Positions 45,243 to 55,400 of a stretch of 64,000 bases of DNA are shown piece by piece; the first letter of the stretch is position 1; the number at the start of each line of letters is the position of its first letter. A program made the translations under genes and the position numbers. Origin of the DNA: Pontibacter burrus (GTDB lineage Bacteria > Bacteroidota > Bacteroidia > Cytophagales > Hymenobacteraceae); the NCBI RefSeq assembly GCF_010686685.1, contig NZ_JAAGWD010000004.1, positions 372,001 to 436,000 on the forward strand. The letters are read 5' to 3'. The notes below the pieces were generated by a model. That model did not search any database. It had not been told where the DNA came from and was given only the letters and a program-made list of their open reading frames with translations.

Positions 45243-45291
45243 ATTTATACTTGGATCATCTCCAAATTTTCAAATCTTCATATCTCCAAAT

Positions 45292-45666
45292 CTACTGCTC
45301 ATCCTCGCGGTGCACAGAGTTGATGTCGAAGGCTGGGATGCAGACAGACCAATACTCGGTTTCTTCATTAAAAGGATTAGCGTAGCGGATGCGTGTGCCA
45401 GCTTTAATAAGAATCGTTTCGCCTGCTTTCACTTCCACTTCTTCGCCATCAATCTCAATCAGTTTTCGGCCGCGGGTAACTATAGTTATCTCGTCAAAAT
45501 CAGGTGTTTGATGTGGTTCGCTCCAGTGCGGCGGGGCTACCATGTGTGCTACGCTAAACTCGCCGGTTTGTGTAGAGGCATGGCCAAAGTGCTCTTCTAT
45601 TAATTTGCCATCGGTGGTTGGCACCCGGAATGGCTTTGTCTGCTTAAAGTATTTCTTCTCGCTCAT
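45292..45666 (-). CDS. small cupin-domain protein
   Basis: A 124-residue single-domain cupin. HFGHASTQTGEFSVAHMVAPPHWSEPHQTPDFDEITIV holds the first cupin motif (H-x-H-like spacing with E), and ETILIKAGTRIRYANPFNEETEYWSVC holds the second (a Pro/His-poor version). Metal binding is likely, but the substrate is unknown. I start at MSEKKYF (45666) rather than 24 residues upstream, as the upstream part overlaps the neighbouring Kazal gene. A full palindrome lies at 45478. Confidence 0.75.
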   Translation of the reverse strand: MSEKKYFKQTKPFRVPTTDGKLIEEHFGHASTQTGEFSVAHMVAPPHWSEPHQTPDFDEITIVTRGRKLIEIDGEEVEVKAGETILIKAGTRIRYANPFNEETEYWSVCIPAFDINSVHREDEQ

Positions 45667-45674
45667 GTTGCAGC

Positions 45675-45911
45675 TTAGTTGGTAGTTGGGCACTCGCCTT
45701 TGGTAAATGAGATTACTCCTGCATTGATAGCAACACAAGAATTGCCGTAGGTCTTGTTATCGCAGCCGCAAACCGGGTCGTACTGCATGGTGCAAATGGC
45801 GTCCGGATTGATTTTGCTCGGATCGATGCAGGCGGTCTGGTCTTTCGTTGTTTTGCAGGCACCCAGGCTGCCAATGCATACCAGCGCTAGCACGATTACT
45901 GATTTTTTCAT
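45675..45911 (-). CDS. Kazal-type serine protease inhibitor lipoprotein
   Basis: A 78-residue lipoprotein. The signal peptide ends in the lipobox GSLGAC (Cys19). The mature part has the Kazal pattern [20 protein letters not shown] followed by a final GEC, with the reactive-site region [10 protein letters not shown]. It is expected to sit on the outer or inner membrane and block serine proteases, perhaps those of competitors or its own secreted ones. The gene lies 8 bases upstream of the cupin start, so the two may form an operon. Confidence 0.85.
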   Translation of the reverse strand: MKKSVIVLALVCIGSLGACKTTKDQTACIDPSKINPDAICTMQYDPVCGCDNKTYGNSCVAINAGVISFTKGECPTTN

Positions 45912-46119
45912 AGTATAAGGTATATGTATAAGTATAAAAAATGAGCTCAGCTAAACAGGTATTTATAGTTTGGTTAACTAACCAGTAAGGTTACCGTATG
46001 TAAACTGAAGCGCGAAATTACAAATTTATTGTAGGAGTATACGCCATTAAATTCAAGTAGGAGACTGCCGGTTTTACCAGGCACCTTCACATATATATCA
46101 AACCTTACAAAAATTTAAA

Positions 46120-46518
46120 ATGGATAAGAACGGAAAGATTCTTTTAGCAACGCTTTCAGGCATTGGTGCGGGCATTGTAGCTGGTATTTTGCTGGCCCCG
46201 GACAACGGACAAACTACACGCGACAGCGTGAAACGTACCCTCACAAAAGCTGGTGAGGATATGGAAAGAACTATGAAAAACTGGATGAGCAAACTGGAGA
46301 AATCTGGTACGACAGGCGCGGGCAGCAGCCTGGTAATGCATGGCTCATGGGATGACGTAAAAGGACAGTTAAAGCAAAACTATGCTGAGCTTACAGATGA
46401 AGACCTGATGTATGCCGAAGGTAAGGAAGATGAGCTTTTTGGCAGGCTGCAGATAAAACTGGGAAAGACTAAAGAAGACATTGTTAAGCTGATAGACAAC
46501 ATCCGTAATAGTCTATAG
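46120..46518 (+). CDS. YtxH-like glycine-zipper plus CsbD-like stress protein
   Basis: A 132-residue protein made of two parts. Residues 5-45 (GKILLATLSGIGAGIVAGILLAPDNGQTTRDSVK) are a YtxH-type membrane helix with glycine zipper and the LAPxxG box. Residues 72-130 (GSWDDVKGQLKQNYAELTDEDL, then YAEGKEDELFGRLQIKLGKTKEDI) match the CsbD family of general-stress proteins. I infer a natural fusion of two stress modules. It heads a run of three YtxH-like genes. Confidence 0.85.
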   Translation: MDKNGKILLATLSGIGAGIVAGILLAPDNGQTTRDSVKRTLTKAGEDMERTMKNWMSKLEKSGTTGAGSSLVMHGSWDDVKGQLKQNYAELTDEDLMYAEGKEDELFGRLQIKLGKTKEDIVKLIDNIRNSL

Positions 46519-46671
46519 TTGTTTTAAAACAGATTAGAGACGGTTTTTTGTGCCTTTATCCGGATTATAACAATATTCTATACTATAAATATAACTAAAT
46601 GCTATATTTAGACGTTATCTAGGCACACATATCGTGATAAAACTATATCAATCTTAAATAAAACTACGACT

Positions 46672-46983
46672 ATGAAGGACAATAGCGGAAAAATAATTTT
46701 GGCTCTGCTGGCTGGCGCAAGCGCCGGTGTTATTGCTGGATTAATGATGGCCCCTGATACTGGTGAAGCTACCAGATCAAGCGTAAAAAAATGGGCTTCT
46801 AAAATGAGCAAAGATCTTGAGAAAAACCTGCAGACAGGTTTGGACGAGATCAAAAACATGAGCTCCAGCGCAATGGATAAATTTGGCGGTTCTGGTAATG
46901 CAGGTGGCGCTGGCACAGCAGCTGGCAGTACTGGTAACAAAACTACTGGTAGCGGTACCACAACCGGAGGCGGTAATGCCTAA
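46672..46983 (+). CDS. YtxH-like stress protein
   Basis: A 103-residue protein. Residues 4-33 (SGKIILALLAGASAGVIAGLMMAPDTG) form the membrane glycine zipper, and EATRSSVKKWASKMSKDLEKNLQTGLDEI is the amphipathic helix of YtxH proteins. The tail is a low-complexity Gly/Thr/Ala/Asn stretch (SGNAGGAGTAAGSTGNKTTG). It lies 153 bases after its paralogue and has its own terminator. Confidence 0.82.
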   Translation: MKDNSGKIILALLAGASAGVIAGLMMAPDTGEATRSSVKKWASKMSKDLEKNLQTGLDEIKNMSSSAMDKFGGSGNAGGAGTAAGSTGNKTTGSGTTTGGGNA

Positions 46984-47062
46984 ATCATAGGCAAATGGCA
47001 TAGCACGGGCCAGAGCAGAATTGCTCGCTGAGGAGGCTCTGCTGTAACCAGTTGCAAATTTT

Positions 47063-47102
47063 AAAGCGCCTGTTTCGTAACGGAACAGGCGCTTTATCTT
47101 TT
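47063..47102 (+). terminator. terminator after the second YtxH-like gene
   Basis: AAAGCGCCTGTT pairs perfectly with AACAGGCGCTTT, followed by ATCTTTT. Confidence 0.88.
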
Positions 47103-47193
47103 ACATAGTTTTAACCTTACCCTTAGGTGCCCGTTTATAATAATAGCCAGGGAGCTACCGTTTACCTATTTTAAGAACAATAAATCTTTACTT

Positions 47194-47739
47194 ATGAAAA
47201 CAAACATGGATTGCAGATCACTCGGGGAGAGTAAGACAAATTACACCAACGCCACCGTAAGACAAATGCGCCAGTCTGACCTGATTGCGCCACAGCAGAG
47301 CAGCACCCGAACCAGCACAAACTTTAGCAACAAAGCGAACTATAGAAGCAGCGAACGCGATGCAAAGGATACCGCATACGGCCAGCATACCAGTATGAAA
47401 AACAAAGGTGTTTCGGCAGGGCAGATTGCAGCCGGTGTGATAGCAGGAGCCAGCGTGGGAGTGCTTGCCGGCATTTTGTTAGCTCCAGAAAAAGGAAAAG
47501 ACCTGCGCAAACAGTTTAAAAACTCAGCTACACGCTTAGGCGATAAAGTAACACAAAGCTTTAACAGCACAAAAGGCAAAGTAAATTCCTGGACAAATAA
47601 GAGCAACTCAAATTCTAGCACAGAGCGCATGAACCACTACCAGAACCTTACCAACCAGAGCAGCACTGAAGTAAACACAACAAACACCGACCCCGCTTTA
47701 GGGCCGACAGGTGGTACCAACATGCAGCGTTGCCTGTAA
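47194..47739 (+). CDS. YtxH-like protein with long polar flanks
   Basis: A 181-residue protein. A polar, Ser/Thr/Asn-rich N-terminus (1-70) precedes the YtxH helix VSAGQIAAGVIAGASVGVLAGILLAPEKGKDLRKQFK (about 74-110), then a Ser/Asn-rich C-terminal tail. The helix and LAPEKG box make it a third paralogue of its two neighbours. Function is unknown. Related genes are stress-induced in other bacteria. Confidence 0.78.
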   Translation: MKTNMDCRSLGESKTNYTNATVRQMRQSDLIAPQQSSTRTSTNFSNKANYRSSERDAKDTAYGQHTSMKNKGVSAGQIAAGVIAGASVGVLAGILLAPEKGKDLRKQFKNSATRLGDKVTQSFNSTKGKVNSWTNKSNSNSSTERMNHYQNLTNQSSTEVNTTNTDPALGPTGGTNMQRCL

Positions 47740-47755
47740 CAAACTATAAACTATA

Positions 47756-47792
47756 AAAAAACGCCCCGCATTGCTGTGGGGCGTTTTTGTTT
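47756..47792. terminator. bidirectional terminator between the third YtxH-like gene and lysS
   Basis: AAAAACGCCCC pairs with GGGGCGTTTTT, with A-runs and T-runs at both sides. The flanking genes are convergent, and a full AACTATAGTT follows at 47796. Confidence 0.9.
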
Positions 47793-47814
47793 TATAACTA
47801 TAGTTGCAGAAGTA

Positions 47815-49362
47815 TTAGCCTGCTTTTTCGTCTTCTTTTTTATCCTTGTTCTCCGGCTTCATCTGCGGGAAGAACAGCACATCCTGGATCGAATTAGAGT
47901 TAGTCATGATCATGGCTAAACGATCTATACCAACACCTAAACCGGCGGTTGGTGGCATACCGTACTCCAGTGCTCTTAAGAAGTCTTCATCCAAGGCCAT
48001 GGCTTCTACGTCGCCACGTTTAGCCAGCTCCAGCTGCTCTTCAAAACGGGCGCGCTGATCAACCGGGTCGTTTAGCTCAGAGAAAGAGTTACAAATCTCT
48101 TTACCGTTACAGATTGCCTCGAAACGCTCTACCAGACCTGGCTTGCTGCGGTGCTTCTTGGCCAGCGGGCTCATCTCTACAGGGTAATCCGTAATGAAAG
48201 TCGGCTGGATTAAGTTAGGCTCTGCAGTCTCACCAAAGATCTCATCTATAATTTTAGCCTTACCCATAGTTGGATCTACGTGGATGCCCAGTTGCTGTGC
48301 AGCCTGGCGCAGTTCCGGCTCTTCCATGTTCGAGATATCGATCTTTGTGAAGTGCTCGATGGCTTCGTACATGGTGTAACGCTTCCATGGGCGGGCAAAG
48401 TTGATCACGTTATCACCAACCTGAACTTCTGTTTTACCGTGCAGGGCAAGGGCAACTTTCTCTACCATTTCCTCCACAAGGTCCATCATCCAGTTATAGT
48501 CTTTGTAAGTAACGTAAAGCTCCATTACCGTAAATTCCGGGTTATGGAAACGGCTCATGCCTTCGTTACGGAAGTCTTTGGCAAACTCGAACACGCCATC
48601 AAAACCACCAACTATAAGTCGCTTCAGGTATAGTTCGTTGGCAATGCGCAGGTACAGCGTCATGTCCAGGGTGTTGTGGTGCGTTTTAAACGGACGAGCC
48701 GCCGCGCCACCATGTATAGGCTGCAGAATTGGCGTTTCTACCTCTAGGTATCCTTTCTCTGCCAGGTAGTTACGCATGGTGCTTACCAGCTGCGTCCGCT
48801 TCTTGAATGTTTCGCGCACATGCGGGTTAACTATAAGGTCTACGTAACGCTGACGGTAACGCAGTTCTGGGTCGGTAAAGCCATCGTGCACAATCTCGTT
48901 GCCGTTCTCGTCTATCTCACGCTTAACTATAGGCAGCGGGCGCAACGATTTAGCCAGAACTGTAAGCTCCGTAACATGCACCGAAATCTCGCCTACCTGC
49001 GTTATGAACGCATAACCTTTGATACCAATAAAGTCACCGATGTCCAGCATTTTCTTGAACACGGTGTTGTACAGGTCCTTATTCTCGCCCGGCGCAATGT
49101 CGTCACGTGAAACATAGATCTGGATACGACCGGTGCTGTCCATCAGCTCCGCGAAAGAAGCTTTACCCATAATGCGGCGGCTCATCAGTCGGCCGGCCAG
49201 CGTTACTTCCTGGTAGTTGTTCTTATCCTTATCTAAATTCTCCTTTATCTCTTTGGCAGTAGCCGTAACTTCAAATGTCTCAGATGGATATGGGTTGATA
49301 CCCATTTTCTCCAGCTCTTCGCGCTCATGGCGGCGGCGCAGTTCCTGTTCGCTTAGTTGCAT
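47815..49362 (-). CDS. lysS: lysyl-tRNA synthetase, class II
   Basis: A 515-residue homodimeric enzyme that charges tRNA-Lys. The OB-fold anticodon domain has [21 protein letters not shown] and [12 protein letters not shown]. The class II core has motif 1 near [19 protein letters not shown], motif 2 [19 protein letters not shown] and motif 3 [26 protein letters not shown]. It ends with an acidic/basic tail. It is followed upstream by repeat island E. Confidence 0.96.
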   Translation of the reverse strand: MQLSEQELRRRHEREELEKMGINPYPSETFEVTATAKEIKENLDKDKNNYQEVTLAGRLMSRRIMGKASFAELMDSTGRIQIYVSRDDIAPGENKDLYNTVFKKMLDIGDFIGIKGYAFITQVGEISVHVTELTVLAKSLRPLPIVKREIDENGNEIVHDGFTDPELRYRQRYVDLIVNPHVRETFKKRTQLVSTMRNYLAEKGYLEVETPILQPIHGGAAARPFKTHHNTLDMTLYLRIANELYLKRLIVGGFDGVFEFAKDFRNEGMSRFHNPEFTVMELYVTYKDYNWMMDLVEEMVEKVALALHGKTEVQVGDNVINFARPWKRYTMYEAIEHFTKIDISNMEEPELRQAAQQLGIHVDPTMGKAKIIDEIFGETAEPNLIQPTFITDYPVEMSPLAKKHRSKPGLVERFEAICNGKEICNSFSELNDPVDQRARFEEQLELAKRGDVEAMALDEDFLRALEYGMPPTAGLGVGIDRLAMIMTNSNSIQDVLFFPQMKPENKDKKEDEKAG

Positions 49363-49805
49363 GCGATTCTATACTAAAATTGATGTCTAAAAATCAAGCT
49401 GCAAAATTAATGAATAATTGTGAGAGTTTGGGAGTGTAGGAGTTAGAGAGTTTAGGAGTTAGAAAGTTAAAAAGTTTGTCTGAATCAGGATTAAAGGATT
49501 GACAGGATTTCTTAGTAAACTATAGAACGATAACTGAAACTATAGCAGTAGCAGAAATTCCCCTCTTGGGAGGGGTAGGGGTGGGTTAATGCTGTAACTA
49601 TAGAACAATAGTTACTGCCATTGTATATCTGTCCCTGCCGGGCCAGTTGAGTTACAAACTCAACACTATAGTTAGGCATGGGTTACAAACCCACGCCAGC
49701 AAAAGAATAAACTATAGCTGTTAATCCTGAAAATCCTGATTCAGACAAAAAAACTCCCACAAGCATAAGCCTGCAGGAGTTCCGGAAAAGTAAAAATGGA
49801 AAATA
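49363..49805. repeat. repeat island E (gene-free)
   Basis: No gene is seen. It holds an AGTTAGAGAGTTTAGGAGTT-type tract (49421-49478), a GTCTGAATCAGGATT tract (49477-49515), a CCCCTC/GAGGGG hairpin module (49556-49590), two hairpins with the TTACAAA centre (49646-49664 and 49675-49697), five CTATAG cores, a second GATTCAGAC tract (49722-49745) and a minus-strand terminator. Confidence 0.8.
49747..49781 (-). terminator. terminator of the minus-strand gene 49806-50837
   Basis: On the minus strand AACTCC and GGGAGTT form a stem with a large loop, followed by six or more T. It lies 25 bases beyond the stop codon. Confidence 0.7.
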
Positions 49806-50837
49806 TTAGGCAGCTGCGCCGAGCTGGTAATCTTCGTCGGGGCGTAATAGTGGTTTTATAGTTTCCTGGAGCCTTGCCGCAACAAACGAGTTTTGCAGGT
49901 GCTTCGGTAGCTCCTTTACAAAGGCTTCGTACTGCTCAATGCTCATAGCCTGTGCCACATACGCTTCGTGTATGCCATTCAGGTAACTCACAATCTCCAG
50001 CAGCGATTCGTGGAACAGCTTAAAGTCAATCTCAGCCTGCACAAAACGTTCGATTTCGCGGTGTGAGCTGGAAATACGCAGACGAGCCATCAGGTCGAAC
50101 AGGGAGGTATAGCCAATGCGCCACGTTAACTGCTGCCAGTGCTGCGGACCAAACTTCTGCAGCACCTCACCTGTTTTGCTGCTACGGATGGCTGTAGTCG
50201 GGTTGCCCTGCACGTTCTGGCGGATAGCTTTGGCTTTCATGCGGCGCGTGGTTCTGAGGAACTGGCCTATTTGTGCCTGAGCTTCCAGCTCTTTGCCGGC
50301 AATCTGCAAGCCCGGTTTATAGTGTGCCAATGGCAAACGATGGATGTTAAAATCATCGTAATGACCAGACGCGTAAAAGCTGATGGCATGTGGGTATGCA
50401 TTTTTCACTACCAAGCGGCCAGCTTCGCGAAGTACCAAGGCATCGTTACTGGAATTTACACCGCGCGTACGCAAAAACGCCTGCAAGCCAGCAAATACTG
50501 TATAATAAGCCTGCGGGAAAGTCCAGTGCAGGGCATTGCGCATATAGGCTTCGTCGCCGAGTTCGGCGGTAGCACGCAAAGCATACTCAGTGCTCCAGCT
50601 GTTAAGCAGCAAACGCTTTACAGCTTCAATGTCTTTTTCGGTAAGCTCCGGCTTAGCTTCCCTGAAAAATGCAAGCTGCTCCAGACCATTCCCGGTTGTG
50701 TTTTTTATATGGTAATTGATCGCAAAGAAGTAGTTCAGAAACACCTGTGCAGGTATGGATTTCTGCCACTCCTTATCCTCCTGTTGCTGCTCTCCAGCGT
50801 ACAGGGCTACAACGTTTTCTTCTTCTTTCTCTTTCAT
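49806..50837 (-). CDS. protein of unknown function, possibly HEPN-like
   Basis: A 343-residue cytosolic protein that I do not recognise. It is mostly alpha-helical. The stretch PQAYYTVFAGLQAFLRTRGVNSSNDALVLREAGRLVV near residue 110 resembles the A-YY-x-F-x-A... RGV helix pair of HEPN domains, and the later RISSSHREIERF gives an R-x4-H, the HEPN ribonuclease motif. These are by-eye likenesses only and no nucleotidyltransferase partner is next to it. It is monocistronic, with a terminator. Confidence 0.55.
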   Translation of the reverse strand: MKEKEEENVVALYAGEQQQEDKEWQKSIPAQVFLNYFFAINYHIKNTTGNGLEQLAFFREAKPELTEKDIEAVKRLLLNSWSTEYALRATAELGDEAYMRNALHWTFPQAYYTVFAGLQAFLRTRGVNSSNDALVLREAGRLVVKNAYPHAISFYASGHYDDFNIHRLPLAHYKPGLQIAGKELEAQAQIGQFLRTTRRMKAKAIRQNVQGNPTTAIRSSKTGEVLQKFGPQHWQQLTWRIGYTSLFDLMARLRISSSHREIERFVQAEIDFKLFHESLLEIVSYLNGIHEAYVAQAMSIEQYEAFVKELPKHLQNSFVAARLQETIKPLLRPDEDYQLGAAA

Positions 50838-51047
50838 GTATACTCAACATTTCTGAGCACTTATCGGTTGCAAAAATGGCGTGTTTTTGATATGAATTTA
50901 TTAAATTAAGTTATTGTAAATCAGGGAGTTGCATGGTGTGTGAAATAAAATTGTAACTGATCTGTAAATCCCTGAAAAAGAGCCGGTAAGCAACTATAAA
51001 ATCTGCCTGAGAGTAATAAGAAAAGGGTTAAAAACAAACTATAGCTT

Positions 51048-52205
51048 ATGGAGCTTTCCTACATTCTGAACGAGCTTGGCGAAGACCGAGAACTATACTT
51101 TAATGCCATAGCGCCGCCCATTATCCAGACCAGCAATTTTGCCTGCAAAACCGTGGCAGAAATGCGCGAAATGCTGAAGCATGAACCGGATGTTTACTTC
51201 TACACGCGCGGCAACAACCCGACCGTAACACTACTCGAGAAAAAGATGGCAGCCCTGGAAGGAGCGGAGCACGCCATTGCATTCGGAAGCGGCATAGCGG
51301 CTGTGTCGGCAGCGGTGCTCTCGCAGGTAAAAGCCGGCGACCATGTGGTGTGCATCAAAAAGCCCTACTCCTGGACTAATGCCTTAATGCAAAAGTTTCT
51401 GCCGCGCTTTGGGGTGGAAGTAACTATGGTAGATGGCACAGATGCCAACAACTATAAAAACGCCCTGAAACCGAATACTAAACTCCTGTACCTGGAAAGC
51501 CCTAACTCGTTTACCTTTGAACTACAGGACATTAAAGCTATAGTTGCCATTGCCAAAGCCCATAACTGTGTAACCATCATCGATAACAGTTTTGCCACAC
51601 CACTTTTCCAGAACCCACTGGCTATGGGCGTAGATCTGGTAGTACATTCCTGTACCAAATACATCGGCGGACACTCGGATGTAATGGGCGGTGTAATCTG
51701 CGGCAAGCACGAAACGATAAACAAGATATTTGTGCAGGAATACATGACTTTAGGCGCTATACTGGACCCACATGCAGCCTGGTTGCTTGTGCGTGGCCTG
51801 CGCACATTGCCGGTGCGTATGGAACGCGTCGCAGCCACCACCAAAAGAATAGTAGCGTACCTGAGCAACCACCCGAAAGTAGAACAAGTCCTGTATCCGT
51901 TCCTGGAAACAAACCCGCAATATGAGTTGGCTCAGAAACAGATGCGTAGCAATACCGGCCAGTTTACTATTACACTTAAAACCGAAGATATAAACAAAGT
52001 TGACCTGTTCTGCGATGGTTTAAAGCACTTCCTGATGGCTGCATCGTGGGGTGGGCATGAGTCGCTGATTTACCCGGTAGCCGCTTCCTATAACACAGGG
52101 AACTATAAATCGAGCTTACCTTTTACCATGATCCGTTTTTATATTGGGTTGGAAGATCCGGATTACCTGATAAATGACCTGGAACAGGCATTAGCGAAAG
52201 TATAA
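51048..52205 (+). CDS. Cys/Met-metabolism PLP enzyme (cystathionine gamma-synthase/lyase family)
   Basis: A 385-residue fold-type I PLP enzyme. PPIIQTSNFA and YTRGNNPTVTLLEKKMAALEGAEHAIAFGSGIAAV open the fold. The PLP lysine is in VVHSCTKYIGGHSDVMGG, preceded by the Asp in IIDNSFATPLFQNP. The family covers cystathionine gamma-synthase, beta/gamma-lyases and methionine gamma-lyase, and I cannot choose between them by eye. A CTATAG core lies 10 bases before the ATG. Confidence 0.9.
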   Translation: MELSYILNELGEDRELYFNAIAPPIIQTSNFACKTVAEMREMLKHEPDVYFYTRGNNPTVTLLEKKMAALEGAEHAIAFGSGIAAVSAAVLSQVKAGDHVVCIKKPYSWTNALMQKFLPRFGVEVTMVDGTDANNYKNALKPNTKLLYLESPNSFTFELQDIKAIVAIAKAHNCVTIIDNSFATPLFQNPLAMGVDLVVHSCTKYIGGHSDVMGGVICGKHETINKIFVQEYMTLGAILDPHAAWLLVRGLRTLPVRMERVAATTKRIVAYLSNHPKVEQVLYPFLETNPQYELAQKQMRSNTGQFTITLKTEDINKVDLFCDGLKHFLMAASWGGHESLIYPVAASYNTGNYKSSLPFTMIRFYIGLEDPDYLINDLEQALAKV

Positions 52206-52316
52206 GAAACATATAGTTAGTTGTGTTTTACCTGCTAACTATATGCTTTATTCATGAATCTGAATATTGCTATAATAATCTTACAATTCCATAACATTTA
52301 GTAAGTTCTTAATTGC

Positions 52317-52324
52317 TAGATTTG
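52317..52324 (+). promoter_or_regulatory. candidate -7 box and hairpin leader of the secreted nuclease gene
   Basis: TAGATTTG matches TAnnTTTG, with no good -33 TTG. The implied leader of about 100 bases contains the perfect hairpin GGCACAGCTTGTGCC at 52365-52379. Confidence 0.45.
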
Positions 52325-52432
52325 TGTGATGCGGCAGCTATACACAAGTCAGTTACTCTGTATCGGCACAGCTTGTGCCAATAAGCTTCGCATTATCCTT
52401 TCAGTAATCAATCAACCTATACAACCTTTATT

Positions 52433-55400
52433 ATGAGTAAACATTTACAAAAGCTTTTCGCTCTTGTAGTGGTCTGTTGTGCCTTTTTCGGCAGTAGTAC
52501 CGCTTGGGGGCAGGTTCTTCTTAGCGAAGGGTCAAGTTATTCTCAAAACTTTAATACATTAGCGACTACCGGTACAACTAACGTATGGACTAATAACACC
52601 ACAATTGCTGGATGGTATTCAACCCGGACGATCTACCAGGCCAGCCCAGGTAGTGCAAATGCGGGGGCACTTTATAGTTTTGGAAATAGTGCAGACAGAT
52701 CTCTAGGTGCTGTACAGTCTAATTCTACCGGAGCAATAGCATATGGAGTTCAATTTCAGAATAAATCTGGAAGCAAAATATCTTCGGTAAAAGTTAAATA
52801 TATCGGTGAGCAATGGAGAAATGGTGGAAACGCTTCAGCCCAGACAATTGAATTTAGCTACGGAGTAACTGCTGCTGCTATTACTGAAATTACAGCCACA
52901 CTGGATAATTTTACAAGAGTTTCAGAACTGGATTTTGTAAGCCCTGTAACTGGTACTACAGCAGCAGCGCTAGATGGAAATGCAAGTGCAAATAGACAGG
53001 TTATTGAGCATTCATTCAATGTTAACATAGAAGATGGTGAGTTCTTTACTATCAAATGGATAGATGCAAATGATGCGGGTAATGACCACGGACTTTCAGT
53101 AGACGACTTTGAGTTTACTCCGGTTTATGATTCACAAATTACTACTCCAACTCTTAAAACTGACGTAACAACTATAAACCTAGGAGAGAAAGCAGTAAAC
53201 ACAACTTTCCAGGGTTCTTACCTGCTATCTGCAAAGAATATCGCAGCGAACGAGAACATAACCGTTACGGCTGATGCTCCTTTCACGATCTCAACATCAG
53301 AAACAGGTGTTTATACAAACACACTTACTTTTACTGGTGATGAACTTGCTGCTGATACACGTATTTATGTGCGCGTTAAGCCTGCAACTATAGGTGTAGT
53401 AATAGGAAACATTACACATACAGCCAAAGACGCTACTGATGTAGTAGTTGCTGTAAGTGCTATAGCTTCAAGCCCATTCGCACAAAACTTTGATAACTGT
53501 GGTACTACACTACCTGGCGGATGGACTGCTTATAACGTAACAGGTGATCAGGTTTGGGGATGTACTACGTTTGGCAGAACCGGCAACGCCGTTCAGCTGA
53601 ATGGTTTTGCTAACAGCAAATCTAACAACAACGAAGACTGGCTTATTTCTCCGGCTCTTGACCTTACTGCTACTAACATTCCGGTACTTTCTTTCTGGAC
53701 TATCTCTGCATTTAACGGTCCTGCGTTAAAAGTAATGGTGTCTACAAACTACGATGGTACAAGCGCACCATCTACAGCAACCTGGACCGAGCTGAATGTA
53801 TCGCTTCCGGCTGTTGGGTCTGACACCTGGACGCAGTCTGAGTTCCTGCTTGATCAGTACAAGCAGTCTGCAGTGTATATCGCATTCGTTTATACGTCTA
53901 AAGATGAAACCAACGGTGCATCTCGCTGGACACTGGATGATTTCTCTATCAATAATGAGACAACCAAATTTGTAGCTGGCAATGCTTCGTTCGACTTTGG
54001 TGCGGTTGCAGCAGGTAGCACAAGTGCAGCCCAGACTGTAACTTTCAAAGCAATTGGTTTTACAGAGGAGTTCACTTTCTCAAGTAACACTGCCGATTTC
54101 GAAGTATCTAAAGACAACACAACGTTCGGCCAGACTGCAACTTACACTGCAGCAGAAGCAGCGGCAGGTGCAGAACTGTTTGTGCGTTTCTCTCCAAAGT
54201 CTACTGCGCTGCGTATTGAAGGCACGCTTAAGGCAACCTCAGGCACAAACTTTGAAACAGTGCTGGGTACAGTAAAAGGTACGTCTATGCTAAGAAGCGC
54301 TACCCTGGATGTAGTTACCTGGAACATGGAGTGGTTTGGCGCAGATAAAGACGAAAAAGGCGCTGAGCTTGGCCCTGCTGACGAAGCTTTACAATTTGCC
54401 AACGCGAAGAAAGTTTTCACTGACCTGGATGCTGACATCCTGGCGCTTCAGGAGGTTTCGAACGACACTGAAATCCAGCGCCTGGCAACTGAGCTTGGTT
54501 ACAACTTTGTTGTTTCTGATGCTTACTCTTACTCATGGGATGCAACCAGAAACCTGGTGCCTCAGAAACTATATTTCCTGTACAAGCCGGAGGTAGCAAA
54601 AGTTAAGAACCAGAAAGTACTGCTGAGCAAGTTCTATGAAGATGTAAGAAACGGACAGTATGCTGATGCATTTGTTGGCTATCCGGAAGGTGGCGCCAAA
54701 TTCTGGGCGAGTGGTCGTCTACCGTTTATGGTAGAGTTCGAGACAACTATAAACAACGTTAAGCAAAACATCAGCCTGGTTAACCTGCACACAAGAGCAA
54801 ACAGCGGCACAGATGTAAGCAAGCACACACAACGTAAGTTCGACGTAGAGATGCTGAAGGACTCACTGGATGCACACTACGCTGGCAAGAACATCATAAT
54901 CCTGGGTGACTACAATGACGATGTGGATGTATCAGTGGTTAATAACCTGCCATCTACTTTCGAAAAGTTTGTAAACGATGCCAACTATAATGCGCTTACA
55001 CTGGATATAAGTAAAGCAGGTGGTTACACTTACGAGTCAGGTTCTTTCAAGAGCTTCCTGGATCATATCATAGTATCGTCATCACTTTCTGATGATTATA
55101 TTAATGGTTCTATTACGATCGAAGATCACTTTGTGGGCAGCATCAGCGGTTTCAGAAACACTACTTCTGACCACGTGCCGGTTTCAGCTCGCTTCGATCT
55201 GTCGGCTACGCCAATGGTAACTTTCACAGAGGCAACTGCTACTAAAGCCGAAGGTTCTGAGAAGTACAACGTAAGCCTGACGCTTTCTGCGGCACAGACT
55301 ACAGCTCAGACAGTAACTATAGGTGTGGCAAACGGTGCAACAGCATCCTCGGCTGACTATACAGTAACTGGTGCTACTAATGGTGTGGTAACGGTAACAG

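Larger units (their letters stand above)
44724..45291. repeat. repeat island F: hairpin families and palindromes (gene-free)
   Basis: No gene is seen. It begins with a GATTTGAAAATTTGAAGATG-type tract (44722-44765) and ends with an inverted copy (45258-45293). Between them are two hairpins with the core GCGTCCCGC (44841-44890), four hairpins with GGATT/AATCC arms (44909-44932, 44943-44959, 44988-45006, 45016-45038), three full AACTATAGTT palindromes (45076, 45115, 45218) and two terminator-like stems. CTATAG cores also sit at about 45051, 45063 and 45192. Confidence 0.85.

Noticed and set aside
45667..45738. N-terminal extension of the cupin protein
   Set aside because: It overlaps the end of the Kazal-type gene in another frame, and the downstream MSEKKYF start gives a normal single-cupin length.
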